Notes under the pieces: generated by a model | Database searches by the model: none | Told to the model about the DNA's origin: nothing | Seen by the model: only the letters and a program-made list of their open reading frames with translations | NCBI GenBank assembly: GCA_910579165.1 | Contig: CAJTTF010000001.1 | Span: 193,971-257,970, forward strand | Length of the DNA: 64,000 nt | Direction: 5' to 3' | Origin: an uncultured Atopobiaceae bacterium | GTDB taxonomy: Bacteria; Actinomycetota; Coriobacteriia; Coriobacteriales; Atopobiaceae | Program-made: the position numbers and the translations under genes | In this document: positions 43,979-52,950 of the stretch, in pieces | Position numbering within the stretch: position 1 is the stretch's first letter | How the letters are laid out: every line of letters begins with the position of its first letter

Positions 43979-44518
43979 ATGTCAGAGCAAAAGCACATCG
44001 GTAATCCTTTCGCCAAAGCCTCTGTTGGCGTCGATATTGTTCCTATCGCGCGCATCAAACAGGCGCTCAAGCGTACGCCCTCATTCAAACGCACCGTGTT
44101 CACGGATGAAGAAGTAGCTTATTGCGAATCGCGGACCAATCCGTCGCAATCATACGCTGCGAGATTTGCCGCACGAGAAGCCGTCCTCAAAGCTCTTGGT
44201 GTTGGCTTTGTAGATCTTGGTTTTCATCGGCTGCAAGATATAGCAGTTGTTATCGATGAAAAGGGTAGGCCGCATGCTTGCTTGGAAGGTGTGGCAAAAG
44301 AGATTGCTTCTGCTCAAGGGGTGTTGGATGTGGCAATATCTCTCTCGCATACACCTGACGTTGCTGTGGCAAATGCGGTGGCCATTACCTCGGCGATAAA
44401 ACCCAAGGGCGAAGAAGAAATATCGCCTGCAGAAGAGATGCTGCAAGATTTTAAGGCAGCACGACCGCTTCTCGACGAATTAGATGCACAACTCGCAACG
44501 CAATTTGGCAAAATGTAG
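43979..44518 (+). CDS. acpS: holo-[acyl-carrier-protein] synthase with C-terminal extension
   Basis: 179 residues from the ATG at 43979; a GTG at 43967 overlaps the glmS stop. AcpS motifs SVGVDIVPIARIKQAL, RFAAREAVLKALGVGF and the final VAISLSHTPDVAVANAVAI. A family member normally ends near residue 125; here ~50 extra acidic, helical residues follow (EEISPAEEMLQDFKAARPLL). It transfers 4'-phosphopantetheine to ACP. Confidence 0.92.
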   Translation: MSEQKHIGNPFAKASVGVDIVPIARIKQALKRTPSFKRTVFTDEEVAYCESRTNPSQSYAARFAAREAVLKALGVGFVDLGFHRLQDIAVVIDEKGRPHACLEGVAKEIASAQGVLDVAISLSHTPDVAVANAVAITSAIKPKGEEEISPAEEMLQDFKAARPLLDELDAQLATQFGKM

Positions 44519-44684
44519 TTACAATAGAAGCGTTGCACATGGACGCGTGCAGAGCTTTACGCGCAACGCACTGAGCGTTTGACTTAACGCTTTGCATACT
44601 TGTTCATAAAACATACCAAGAAACAAAAACGAACCCTCAACGAACCTAAAACGAAGTAGATTATAAAGTGAGGTGTGCTCTCTC

Positions 44685-46301
44685 ATGCAACCAGTTCTTA
44701 ACGTAGAAGACGTACGGCGCGTCGAACAAGACCTTACGGCGGCTGGCGTTAGTCTTGCAGAGCTCATGCGTCGTGCCGGCCATGCCGCTGCGCAAGAGGT
44801 TCTCAATCTCGGCGATGTGGAACACGTTATTATTTTTGCCGGTCCGGGCAACAATGGGGGAGACAGCTGGGTAGCAGCTGAGCTCTTACACCGAGCAGGT
44901 GCCTCCGTGGAGGTGGTTTGCTCCGAAGATCCCGCAGAAATTCAATCACCACTTGAGGCGATGGTTGCCAAAAGTGCACAAGAAGCGGGCGTTTCCTATG
45001 TTGTTGCTCCCTCTAAAAACGATATCGAGCGTCGCCTACAAGAAGCCTCCGTTGCCCTTGACGGGATTTTTGGTACTGGTTTTCACGGAGAGATCCATGC
45101 GCCTTATGACATCTGGATTAATGCCATCAATGAGTCAGGGATAAAGGTTGTCTCCATCGACGTTCCAAGCGGTATCTCGGCGCAAACTGGAGAGGGTGCC
45201 AATCCCTACGTTATGGCCGAGGTCACAGTAACGATGATTTCCCTTAAACCTGGGCTTATTTCAGGAAAGGGAAGAGACGCCTGTGGGGCCATAGTGGTCG
45301 CCCCTCTTGCCGAGCAGTCCGAGAAGTTCATCGTTGATGCTGATCCTGTAGCCTGGCGGGTAGACACTGCAGACTACGTTGACGTAATTCCTGCGCCAAC
45401 CGTTGACATAGACAAGTACTCACGAGGATCTGTTTTGGTAGTGGCAGGTTCCAAACACTATCCAGGAGCAGCCATCCTAGCAGCAGAAGCAGCGGCTCGT
45501 GCGGGCGCAGGCTATGTCACGCTTTGCGTTCCTAGTTGCATTGCAACGGTCTGTCGTACGCACCTCACCTCAATCCCGGTGGTTGCGCTTCCTTCAAGCG
45601 ATAGTGGTACCTTTGCGATCTCAGCCAAGGCAGATCTTATCAAGCTTGCCAAGAGCCGCGATGTGGTGGTTGCGGGACCGGGGATGGGAGTTTCCGCAGA
45701 CACGGTCTCACTTGTAACCGCACTTCTCGAAACAAAAGTGCCACTTGTTCTGGACGCCGACGCGCTCAATTCCATGGCGCGCATGACGACAGATAGCATT
45801 GATAACTTTCCAGAACTCATTCGCCGAGAAGCCCCACTTGTATTGACACCGCACCGAAAAGAACTGGGAAGGCTTGTAGGAATGAACGATGCGCCTCCTG
45901 AATCTCTTGCCTCGTCTATGGAGGCGGCAAGAAGAATTGTTTGGGCTGACGGCGGATCGGATATTTGCGTCATAGCAAAAGGAGAAGCGACGGCATGTGT
46001 GGGTGTTGAAATTGCGCTTCTGCCCAAGCCAGGACCTCTGTCGCTTGCAACCGCTGGAACCGGTGACATCCTTGCAGGCATTGTAGGTGCTTTCCTGGCG
46101 CGGCACATGAACGAGGAAGATGTCTTGCCGCTCATGTGCGCTATGGCTTGCGAGACACATGCGACAGCTGCACGTTTAGCGGCTGAGGAGTTTGGTCTTT
46201 ATGGCGCCCTGTCTTCGGATATTGTGAAGAAGGTAGGCCTTGCACTCGATAATGTTGAAGAGCGTACAACGCTCCTTGCGGCAACTGAAATGGATTCTTA
46301 G
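44685..46301 (+). CDS. nnr: bifunctional NAD(P)H-hydrate epimerase/dehydratase
   Basis: 538 residues from the ATG at 44685 (the GTG at 44673 gives four more). N-terminal YjeF_N epimerase (AGPGNNGGDSWVAAELLHRA; IFGTGFHGE; VSIDVPSGISAQTGEG) and C-terminal ADP/ATP-dependent dehydratase of ribokinase fold (VAGPGMGVSADT; LTPHRKELGRLVG; LATAGTGDILAGIVGAF). It repairs hydrated NAD(P)H. The upstream 165 bases contain two small hairpins (AGCGTT/AACGCT at 44574-44591; GCGTTGC/GCAACGC at 44530-44569) with no T-run. Confidence 0.95.
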   Translation: MQPVLNVEDVRRVEQDLTAAGVSLAELMRRAGHAAAQEVLNLGDVEHVIIFAGPGNNGGDSWVAAELLHRAGASVEVVCSEDPAEIQSPLEAMVAKSAQEAGVSYVVAPSKNDIERRLQEASVALDGIFGTGFHGEIHAPYDIWINAINESGIKVVSIDVPSGISAQTGEGANPYVMAEVTVTMISLKPGLISGKGRDACGAIVVAPLAEQSEKFIVDADPVAWRVDTADYVDVIPAPTVDIDKYSRGSVLVVAGSKHYPGAAILAAEAAARAGAGYVTLCVPSCIATVCRTHLTSIPVVALPSSDSGTFAISAKADLIKLAKSRDVVVAGPGMGVSADTVSLVTALLETKVPLVLDADALNSMARMTTDSIDNFPELIRREAPLVLTPHRKELGRLVGMNDAPPESLASSMEAARRIVWADGGSDICVIAKGEATACVGVEIALLPKPGPLSLATAGTGDILAGIVGAFLARHMNEEDVLPLMCAMACETHATAARLAAEEFGLYGALSSDIVKKVGLALDNVEERTTLLAATEMDS

Positions 46302-46365
46302 TTACCGGTTATAGACTCCTATCTACGTGTTACACAGGGAGCTAGCTTGAACGAGGAAAAAGAGT

Positions 46366-47568
46366 ATGGAAGCGACTGCGGATAGAGGATTCGTCCCTAA
46401 GGACCTTGCTCCCAAAGACAGGTGGTCTTGGGTAGAGATTGATACGCATGCGCTGCGTCGGAATGTGCAGACGCTTAAAGGTCTTTTGCCGCCAGAAACA
46501 AAAATGCTGGCCGTTGTAAAGGCGGATGCTTATGGCCATGGTGCGGCAGAATGCGCCAAAGTGATGAAACTCGCTGGCGCCTCTATGTTTGGCGTTGCTA
46601 CCGTGAAAGAGGGGGTTGAACTTCGCGAAGCGGGATGCATAGCACCTATTCTTGTTCTATCACAACCGCCAGAGACGGCAATTGATGACCTGGTTGCCTA
46701 CGATTTGCAACCGGCCCTCTTTGAATTTGAATTTGCGCTTGCCTACGGAGAGGCAGCAGCTGCAGCAAATAAGCCTGGCAATTACCATCTCATTATTGAT
46801 ACAGGCATGACGCGAACGGGAGTACTGCCTGAAGATGTTTTGGAGCTTCTTCGTCAGCTTGATTTCCATCGTGGACTCGTATGCCAAGGAACCTTCACGC
46901 ATTTTGCCACGGCTGATCTTATGCAGGACTGGGACTTTGAACTTCAAAAAAAGCATTTTGACGACATTATCGCCGAGATGCGCAATGCGGGTTTTGATCC
47001 TGGCGTAGTGCACGGAGCCAATACTCCAGCCTCCATCCTTCACCCTGAAAGTCATTACGACATGGTGCGCGTAGGGATTGGCATGTATGGGCTGCATCCA
47101 TGCCCCATAGCAAAAAAGAAGTTTGATGCACTGGGCGTTCATCTCGATCCCGTTATGAGTGTGCGCGCAAAGATAACGCGTGTTGCAGAACCTGAAGTTG
47201 GTTCAGGTGTTTCGTATGGACTGACCTATCGTATCTCGCGTCCAAACATACAAATTGCCACTATCCCCATTGGCTATGCAGATGGCTATCGACGCGCTTT
47301 CTCCAATGAAGCGGAAGTTCTGGCAGGAGGGCAGAGACATCGACAAGTTGGAGCTATTTGTATGGACCAGGCGATGTTTGCTGTAGAGGTAAATCAGAAC
47401 AGGACCTATGACCCCAAGAATCCCGTTGAAGTGGGGGATGTTGTAACTTTGATGGGGCGCGATGGCTATGAGCACATTACCGCTGACGATCTTGCTCGCA
47501 TAGCAAGAACAATCAACTACGAAATTACATGCGACTTTGGGCTGCGGCTAAACAAGATTTATATCTAG
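46366..47568 (+). CDS. alr: alanine racemase
   Basis: 400 residues. PLP lysine in MLAVVKADAYGHGAAECAK, catalytic Tyr region SYGLTYRISRPN, and PIGYADGYRRAF. Slightly longer N-terminus (residues 1-20) than usual. Supplies D-Ala for peptidoglycan. RBS GAGGAAAAAG. Confidence 0.96.
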   Translation: MEATADRGFVPKDLAPKDRWSWVEIDTHALRRNVQTLKGLLPPETKMLAVVKADAYGHGAAECAKVMKLAGASMFGVATVKEGVELREAGCIAPILVLSQPPETAIDDLVAYDLQPALFEFEFALAYGEAAAAANKPGNYHLIIDTGMTRTGVLPEDVLELLRQLDFHRGLVCQGTFTHFATADLMQDWDFELQKKHFDDIIAEMRNAGFDPGVVHGANTPASILHPESHYDMVRVGIGMYGLHPCPIAKKKFDALGVHLDPVMSVRAKITRVAEPEVGSGVSYGLTYRISRPNIQIATIPIGYADGYRRAFSNEAEVLAGGQRHRQVGAICMDQAMFAVEVNQNRTYDPKNPVEVGDVVTLMGRDGYEHITADDLARIARTINYEITCDFGLRLNKIYI

Positions 47569-47592
47569 ACAGAACTCTCTATAGTCCGTGTT

Positions 47593-48114
47593 TTAGGTAG
47601 AAGGATTCTCGCGTTTTAATGCCTCAGCGAGTCTTTCTTGCGCAGATACTCCCGTTGCCGAGAAGCGAAAGATGCGCTCGTCCGGTCTGTCCCCACTACG
47701 CTCAATGGTTATTTCAAAATAAGCAGTGCCCAGAAGATCTTTGTAGGGCTCTCCCCATTCAATAAAGGTGACTCCCTCGTATCCAGCCACGTCGAAAAGC
47801 CCTGTCTCTCCAAGTTCCCGTGCGTCGTGGATGCGATACAAATCAAAATGATAAAGGTCGCTTAATGCATGTTCCTTTTTGGGGATGGGATACTGGAACA
47901 TGAGATTAAATGTGGGGCTTGTGACAGGCTCAGCAATTCCTAGTGCTGTTGCAATTCCCTGAACAAAGGTTGTCTTTCCGGCTCCTAAGTCTCCGTGTAA
48001 ATAGACGATGTCAGCATTACGAAGATGGACGGCAAAGGTGCGTGCAAGCGATAAGGTATTTTCAAGCGAGTTGCACGCTACAGAGAATGGATGAGGATGC
48101 TTATAGGTAGACAC
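47593..48114 (-). CDS. tsaE: tRNA threonylcarbamoyladenosine biosynthesis ATPase TsaE
   Basis: 173 residues from a GTG whose G is the last base of the upstream UDG stop (TAGTG); a TTG at 48135 would add seven residues. P-loop YLHGDLGAGKTTFVQGIA, then VTSPTFNLMFQY and the catalytic LYHFDLYRI; the EWGEP box is FIEWGEP. It works with TsaB/TsaD, whose fused gene lies 1 kb away, divergently. Confidence 0.95.
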   Translation of the reverse strand: MSTYKHPHPFSVACNSLENTLSLARTFAVHLRNADIVYLHGDLGAGKTTFVQGIATALGIAEPVTSPTFNLMFQYPIPKKEHALSDLYHFDLYRIHDARELGETGLFDVAGYEGVTFIEWGEPYKDLLGTAYFEITIERSGDRPDERIFRFSATGVSAQERLAEALKRENPST

Positions 48115-48974
48115 TATTGACGCTCCTTGAGCCAAGTACGCAGCGTCCTAAAATCGTTCTCAAGTGCCGTTTGTTTCTTGGGATCATAAATGGCCGCTGC
48201 GGGATGAAAAACGGGAAATACAGTGACTGCGCTGTCGGTCTCCGCGCAAGTATTTTGCGCATTGCTTTTTGTGGGAAACTTTTCCTCATGCGTGCTTTTT
48301 GCATCTTCTTCTTTTTCTTGCTCAGAACCTGTTGAGGATGAATGATTGAATGTTTCTTGTGACGGCAGAGCGAAGAACGTGTCTTTTGAACACTCAGAAA
48401 AAGACAGAGGTTGTGTGAAAAAAGTCCCCCTTAATTCAGTAATGGGTTTTTTTGTTTTGAGTATACATTGAGACGAAAACGTCCCCAGCGTTACAAGTAT
48501 TTTTGGCTTAATGGCTTCAATCTGCGCTCCCAAAAATGGTGAACACGCCTTGATTTCCTCAGGCCTAGGATCTCGATTCTTGGGTGGTCTACATTTCACT
48601 ACGTTTGCAATGAAGATGTCTTCCCGTTCTAATCCGGCAACTTCAAGAAGGGCATCGAGACGCTTTCCAGCAGCGCCCACAAAGGGGAGGCCGCCCTCAT
48701 CTTCATTTTTACCAGGAGCTTCACCGCAGAGCATAACATCTGCGTTTTTATTGCCCGCTCCAAACACAATGTTGTTGCGTGTTGTGGCTAGTGGGCAAAG
48801 CGCACACTCAGAGACGCTCCTCTGCACGCGGTCTAGTCGTGGATTTTCCCGAGAGTAGGCGTGGGACTTTGCCTGAGAATTCGCCTGGCTGGCTGCCTGA
48901 GAGTTCGCCTGGCCGTTCATCTGTGGGTGTGCCAGAAAAAGTGTGTGGCTCCTTGTCTGAGAGTACATGGACAT
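48114..48974 (-). CDS. uracil-DNA glycosylase, family 4-like (Fe-S)
   Basis: 286 residues. Fe-S Cys pair ECALCPLA, GEAPGKNEDEGGLPFVG, NVVKCRPPKNRDP with the third Cys, KACSPFL with the fourth, LVTLG and the C-terminal HPAAAIYDP. Two lineage-specific additions are visible. An N-terminal Gln/Ala/Ser repeat (QANSQAAS, QANSQAKS) has a 24-bp DNA period at about 48860-48925. A polar insert of about 55 residues lies between LRGTFF and VFPVFHP. It removes uracil from DNA. Translationally coupled to tsaE. Confidence 0.92.
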   Translation of the reverse strand: MSMYSQTRSHTLFLAHPQMNGQANSQAASQANSQAKSHAYSRENPRLDRVQRSVSECALCPLATTRNNIVFGAGNKNADVMLCGEAPGKNEDEGGLPFVGAAGKRLDALLEVAGLEREDIFIANVVKCRPPKNRDPRPEEIKACSPFLGAQIEAIKPKILVTLGTFSSQCILKTKKPITELRGTFFTQPLSFSECSKDTFFALPSQETFNHSSSTGSEQEKEEDAKSTHEEKFPTKSNAQNTCAETDSAVTVFPVFHPAAAIYDPKKQTALENDFRTLRTWLKERQ

Positions 48975-49143
48975 TCAGTATTCTTCGCTCTTTTTGTTGG
49001 AAAGTAGTGGCTTGACTTCGCTGGATAAGTTAATCGCCTCATGTAAAAGCTCTTGTCGTCCTAACATTGTATTTATCATCTGCTGGTTTGTAAATCTGGA
49101 GCGCGCTTCTCTAAAGCAAAAACTCCGTGTATTCTTATAGTCT

Positions 49144-51594
49144 ATGAATATTCTTGCCTTTGATACAGCAACCGATCAGCTTGCCCTTGGGCTCGCTGAT
49201 GTCGCACCGCAGGCCTCCTCTCAGTCTACTGGGAAAGGTACCTCAATTGCCATGCTGGGTTCTGCCGATACACCCTGTCGACGTCACGCCAACGAAGAGC
49301 TTCTCCCATCAGCTTCTCGTCTTCTGGAGGACTGTAATCTCACGTTTGGCGACGTTGACGCGTTTGTGGTTGGACGTGGTCCTGGCTCCTTTACGGGCGT
49401 GCGCATTGGAATCGCTACAAGTAAAGGCCTTGCTTATGCCTGCAATAAGCCACTCGTAGGCACCTCAACGCTTGACGCTGTGGCTTACAGAGCGTGGCTT
49501 TCCGGCGTGCGTGGTTTCTTAGGCGTCGTGGGAGAAGCAATGCGCGGAGAGGTTTATCCTGGTCTTTATGAGCTCGATGATCAGGGGGTTTCTCGAAAAT
49601 ATGCAATTGAGACGGTCCTTAAGGCAGCTGATTGTGTGGAAGCGTGGTCTGCCGATAAGCTCCATGCCATGCAACTCACAGGCGACGGTTTGAACAAATA
49701 CCAAGCTGCATTTGAGGAGGCAGGCTTTACGCACATACTTCCTTCCGAGCTCTGGACACCAACGGGCGAGTCGCTTATACACAGTGCGCACCTAGAAGAA
49801 ATCTTTGGCAGAGGGGATAGCCCATGCTGTAATCCGCAGTTAGTACTTCCTGTGTATACACGCCTTAGCGATGCCGAGGAGCATGAGCTGGATGCCTTAG
49901 GAAAGAAGCAACCCGCTTCACTTCAAAGTACTGGGGTGGACGAGGAGGAGGGAGGATCTCCATATCAGTTAAGACCGATGCGCGCATACGATGTAGAAGA
50001 AGTGGCGCAGTTGGAGGCAGTGGTTTATGCGGATGCAACTGAATTTGATGGCACCTCGCATTCTCATATTCCGTACAGTGCAGAAACGTTGCACCAATCT
50101 CTCGCGCCTGCTTCCAAGACCCTAAAAACAAGTTGGTGGGTTGTGCAAAAGCAAGACGAGATAGTGGGCTTTGCCGGCGCCCAGCTGAGTGGTGATACGT
50201 TTGAGATTTTGGACGTAGCAGTGCATGCAGCACATAGGCATCAAGGTCTCGCCACAAAGCTTTTGGGGCGCGTCACGTATGATGGTCAGATGCTCGGAGC
50301 AACGCACGCCATGCTTGAAGTGTATGAGGCAAACAAACTTGCACGTTCGCTTTATACCAATCTTGGATTTGAGGAGGAGGCTCGCCGCACTAATTACTAC
50401 GGTCCCGATAAAGACGCCCTTATGCTCAAGGCGGCGCTTCCACTTGCGCCTCCCGCGTCGCCCAATAATCCCCAGCCGCAGCGCATGGCTCTCGCATGGC
50501 CGCAGGAAGAGGAGGAACACTCTCAAGAAGTTGCGTCACGCCTCACGGAAGCTGGAGATCTTATTCTTGCCATCGAGACATCGTGTGACGAGACGGCAAT
50601 GGCCATTATCGACAGCCATAACAATCTCGTTGCCAACGTGGTCTCAACTCAAATTGATTTCCATGCTCGTTTTGGTGGCGTCGTCCCAGAAATTGCTTCA
50701 AGAAAACATACAGAAGCCCTGTGTCTTGTGTTGCAAGAGACGTTAGAACAGGCAGGAACCTATTTTGGGTGCGACCATATCTCTCTACATGATCTATCGG
50801 CCGTTGGAGTGACCAAAGGTCCTGGTCTGGTGGGCGCGCTCGTTGTAGGGATTGCGTTTGCAAAGGGGCTAGCGGCAGGTGCACATCTTAAGCTCATAGG
50901 AGTCAACCATTTGGAAGGCCATCTCTTTGCTAATCTTTTGGAAAACCCGCATCTCAAGCCTCCGTTTGTAGCAAGTCTCGTCTCGGGTGGAAATACGATG
51001 CTCGTAGAAGTGAAGGATTGGGGAGACTATGCGGTGCTTGGCGCTACCATCGACGATGCAGTGGGCGAGGCTTTTGACAAAGTTGCGAAGGCACTGGGCC
51101 TTGGCTACCCAGGAGGTCCCGTAATTTCTCGTCTTGCCCAGAAGGGTAATGCCAAAGCCATCGATTTCCCTCGCGCTCTTTTGCACAGTCATGATTATCG
51201 TTTCTCGCTGTCTGGTCTTAAGACGGCGGTTGTAACCTATCTTGAAAAACAGGAGCGCTTAGGCGTTCCCATTAGTAAGCCAGATGTTGCTGCATCGTTT
51301 CAGGCAGCCGTCATTGATGTACTAGTGGCAAAAGCGGTTAGCGCGGTAAAGGAATGCAATGTACGGGAATTCTGTGTAGGGGGAGGAGTTGCAGCCAATC
51401 CAGCGCTCAGAAACGCTTACGAAAGAGCAATGAAAGAGCATGGCGTGCATCTTACGGTCCCGCCGCATAAAGCTTGTACGGATAATGCCGCGATGATTGC
51501 TCTTGTGGCACGGCGTGCCTTTAATGCTGGGAGATTCGACGATCTGTCGCTGGATGCAGAGCCTCGTACTAATGGCTTAGAAATTAATGGCTAA
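49144..51594 (+). CDS. TsaB-RimI-TsaD triple-fusion protein
   Basis: 816 residues, three enzymes in one frame. Residues 1-~235 are TsaB (NILAFDTATDQLALGL; GRGPGSFTGVRIGIAT). Residues ~270-430 are a RimI-type GNAT acetyltransferase (YQLRPMRAYDVEEVAQLEA; LDVAVHAAHRHQGLATKLL; VYEANKLARSLYTNLGFEEE). Residues ~470-816 are TsaD/Kae1 (ILAIETSCDETAMAIIDSH; metal-binding NHLEGHLFAN; VSGGNTMLVEV; GGGVAANPALRNAY). TsaB and TsaD form the t6A tRNA-modifying complex with TsaE and TsaC; RimI acetylates ribosomal protein S18. No Shine-Dalgarno sequence; TATTCT at 49130-49135 suggests a leaderless mRNA. Confidence 0.95.
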   Translation: MNILAFDTATDQLALGLADVAPQASSQSTGKGTSIAMLGSADTPCRRHANEELLPSASRLLEDCNLTFGDVDAFVVGRGPGSFTGVRIGIATSKGLAYACNKPLVGTSTLDAVAYRAWLSGVRGFLGVVGEAMRGEVYPGLYELDDQGVSRKYAIETVLKAADCVEAWSADKLHAMQLTGDGLNKYQAAFEEAGFTHILPSELWTPTGESLIHSAHLEEIFGRGDSPCCNPQLVLPVYTRLSDAEEHELDALGKKQPASLQSTGVDEEEGGSPYQLRPMRAYDVEEVAQLEAVVYADATEFDGTSHSHIPYSAETLHQSLAPASKTLKTSWWVVQKQDEIVGFAGAQLSGDTFEILDVAVHAAHRHQGLATKLLGRVTYDGQMLGATHAMLEVYEANKLARSLYTNLGFEEEARRTNYYGPDKDALMLKAALPLAPPASPNNPQPQRMALAWPQEEEEHSQEVASRLTEAGDLILAIETSCDETAMAIIDSHNNLVANVVSTQIDFHARFGGVVPEIASRKHTEALCLVLQETLEQAGTYFGCDHISLHDLSAVGVTKGPGLVGALVVGIAFAKGLAAGAHLKLIGVNHLEGHLFANLLENPHLKPPFVASLVSGGNTMLVEVKDWGDYAVLGATIDDAVGEAFDKVAKALGLGYPGGPVISRLAQKGNAKAIDFPRALLHSHDYRFSLSGLKTAVVTYLEKQERLGVPISKPDVAASFQAAVIDVLVAKAVSAVKECNVREFCVGGGVAANPALRNAYERAMKEHGVHLTVPPHKACTDNAAMIALVARRAFNAGRFDDLSLDAEPRTNGLEING

Positions 51595-51637
51595 AACTAC
51601 CTGAGATACCTTCAGGGAATCCTAGAGAGGAATGCGG

Positions 51638-52705
51638 ATGATACTAACGGTTACGCTGAATGCATCTATCGATAAGCGCTACCAGCTTTCGGGCGCCATT
51701 ACAGACTATGAGGTTCAGCGCGTCTCCGACGTAACAAATACCGCTGGCGGAAAAGGTATCAACTGCACGCGTGCCATTGCTGCTCTTGGGGAGGCCGTAT
51801 TCCCCACAGGTTTTGTTGGAGGATTCAACGGTGACTATCTCTGCTCGCTTCTCTCGAAAGACGGCATTGCAAACGATTTCGTACATACGACGGCGGAGAC
51901 ACGTTCATGTATCAATGTGCTCGATGCTACAGGTGCCTCCACTGAGTTTTTGGAACCAAGTGAGCCAATCGACTCTGGGGACCTTGATGCTTTTGCCGAG
52001 AAGTACGAGCGGCTGCTAAAACATCCTGCAGACGCTTCTCACAAGATAGAGGCCGTAACGCTCAATGGGTCTTTGCCTCAAGGGGCACCTTGCTCTTTTT
52101 ATCGAGAGCTCATCCGCATTGCGCACGACGCGAATGTTCCCGTATTGCTCGATACATCGGGCGGCGCACTTTTGCAAGCATTACCTGCGTCGCCTACGTT
52201 TATCAAGCCCAATCTAGATGAATTAGAAGTTCTACTTCAGGACGCCCATCAAAGAGCATGTCCAGGAGCGAATCAAGAAGTGCCTCAGGGAGCATGCCAA
52301 GAAGGGTCTCAAGGAGCCTATCAAGAAACAGTACAAATCATCAAACAAGCAAAAGATATTCAAGAACACCTTGCTGATATAAGCGCACTGGCAGCCTCTG
52401 TATCAGAAAAGTATCGCATCCCCTACGTGGCAATATCGCTTGGAAAAGACGGAGCGCTGCTCTACCATGACGAGCGTGCATATTATGCGTGCCCACCCAA
52501 GATTGATGCGGTGAATCCGGTGGGATCCGGAGATACGATGGTAGGTGCTTTTGCTGTTGGGTTCGCGCGGGGCTTTTCTCCTGACACCATGCTTATCTCG
52601 GCAATTGCGGCCGCAAGTGCCAACTGCCTCACCGATAAAACTGGCTCGTTTGAACAGGCAGATTACAGGCGCATTAAAGATCGGGTATCTCTCACAATGC
52701 TGTAG
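51638..52705 (+). CDS. PfkB-family sugar kinase (1-phosphofructokinase/tagatose-6-P kinase type)
   Basis: 355 residues from the ATG at 51638 behind GAGAGG. LTVTLNASIDKRYQL, the di-Gly TAGGKGINCTRAIAALG and the anion hole/catalytic NPVGSGDTMVGAFAVGF place it with FruK/LacC kinases, and the fba aldolase next door fits. Residues ~205-240 are a Gln/Gly/Ala insert of 8-residue units (NQEVPQGA, CQEGSQGA, YQETVQII), a 24-bp DNA repeat, placed just after KPNLDELEVLL. Substrate specificity between fructose-1-P and tagatose-6-P cannot be decided. Confidence 0.85.
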   Translation: MILTVTLNASIDKRYQLSGAITDYEVQRVSDVTNTAGGKGINCTRAIAALGEAVFPTGFVGGFNGDYLCSLLSKDGIANDFVHTTAETRSCINVLDATGASTEFLEPSEPIDSGDLDAFAEKYERLLKHPADASHKIEAVTLNGSLPQGAPCSFYRELIRIAHDANVPVLLDTSGGALLQALPASPTFIKPNLDELEVLLQDAHQRACPGANQEVPQGACQEGSQGAYQETVQIIKQAKDIQEHLADISALAASVSEKYRIPYVAISLGKDGALLYHDERAYYACPPKIDAVNPVGSGDTMVGAFAVGFARGFSPDTMLISAIAAASANCLTDKTGSFEQADYRRIKDRVSLTML

Positions 52706-52950
52706 TGATCTGTTGTGATGGTACGTCACCACATACTCTGACAACGTCCGCAGGAGCAATATCAATAAAGACGCCAAGAGACATGCGCCAATCAAAGAGC
52801 GGCTTTGTTGGATGTGATAGACTTCTCAGTGCACTAAAAAAGACAACTAACCTCATAGAACTGCTGGTCGTTTTATTGTATTAGCGACATGGTTTAGCAA
52901 TATGGACGACACTGAGAGAATCAAGCTCATGCCCTGCAAAAAGGAGAGAA

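Noticed and set aside
45512..46135. 207-codon minus-strand frame antisense to nnr
   Set aside because: Shadow of the dehydratase domain; composition typical of antisense frames.
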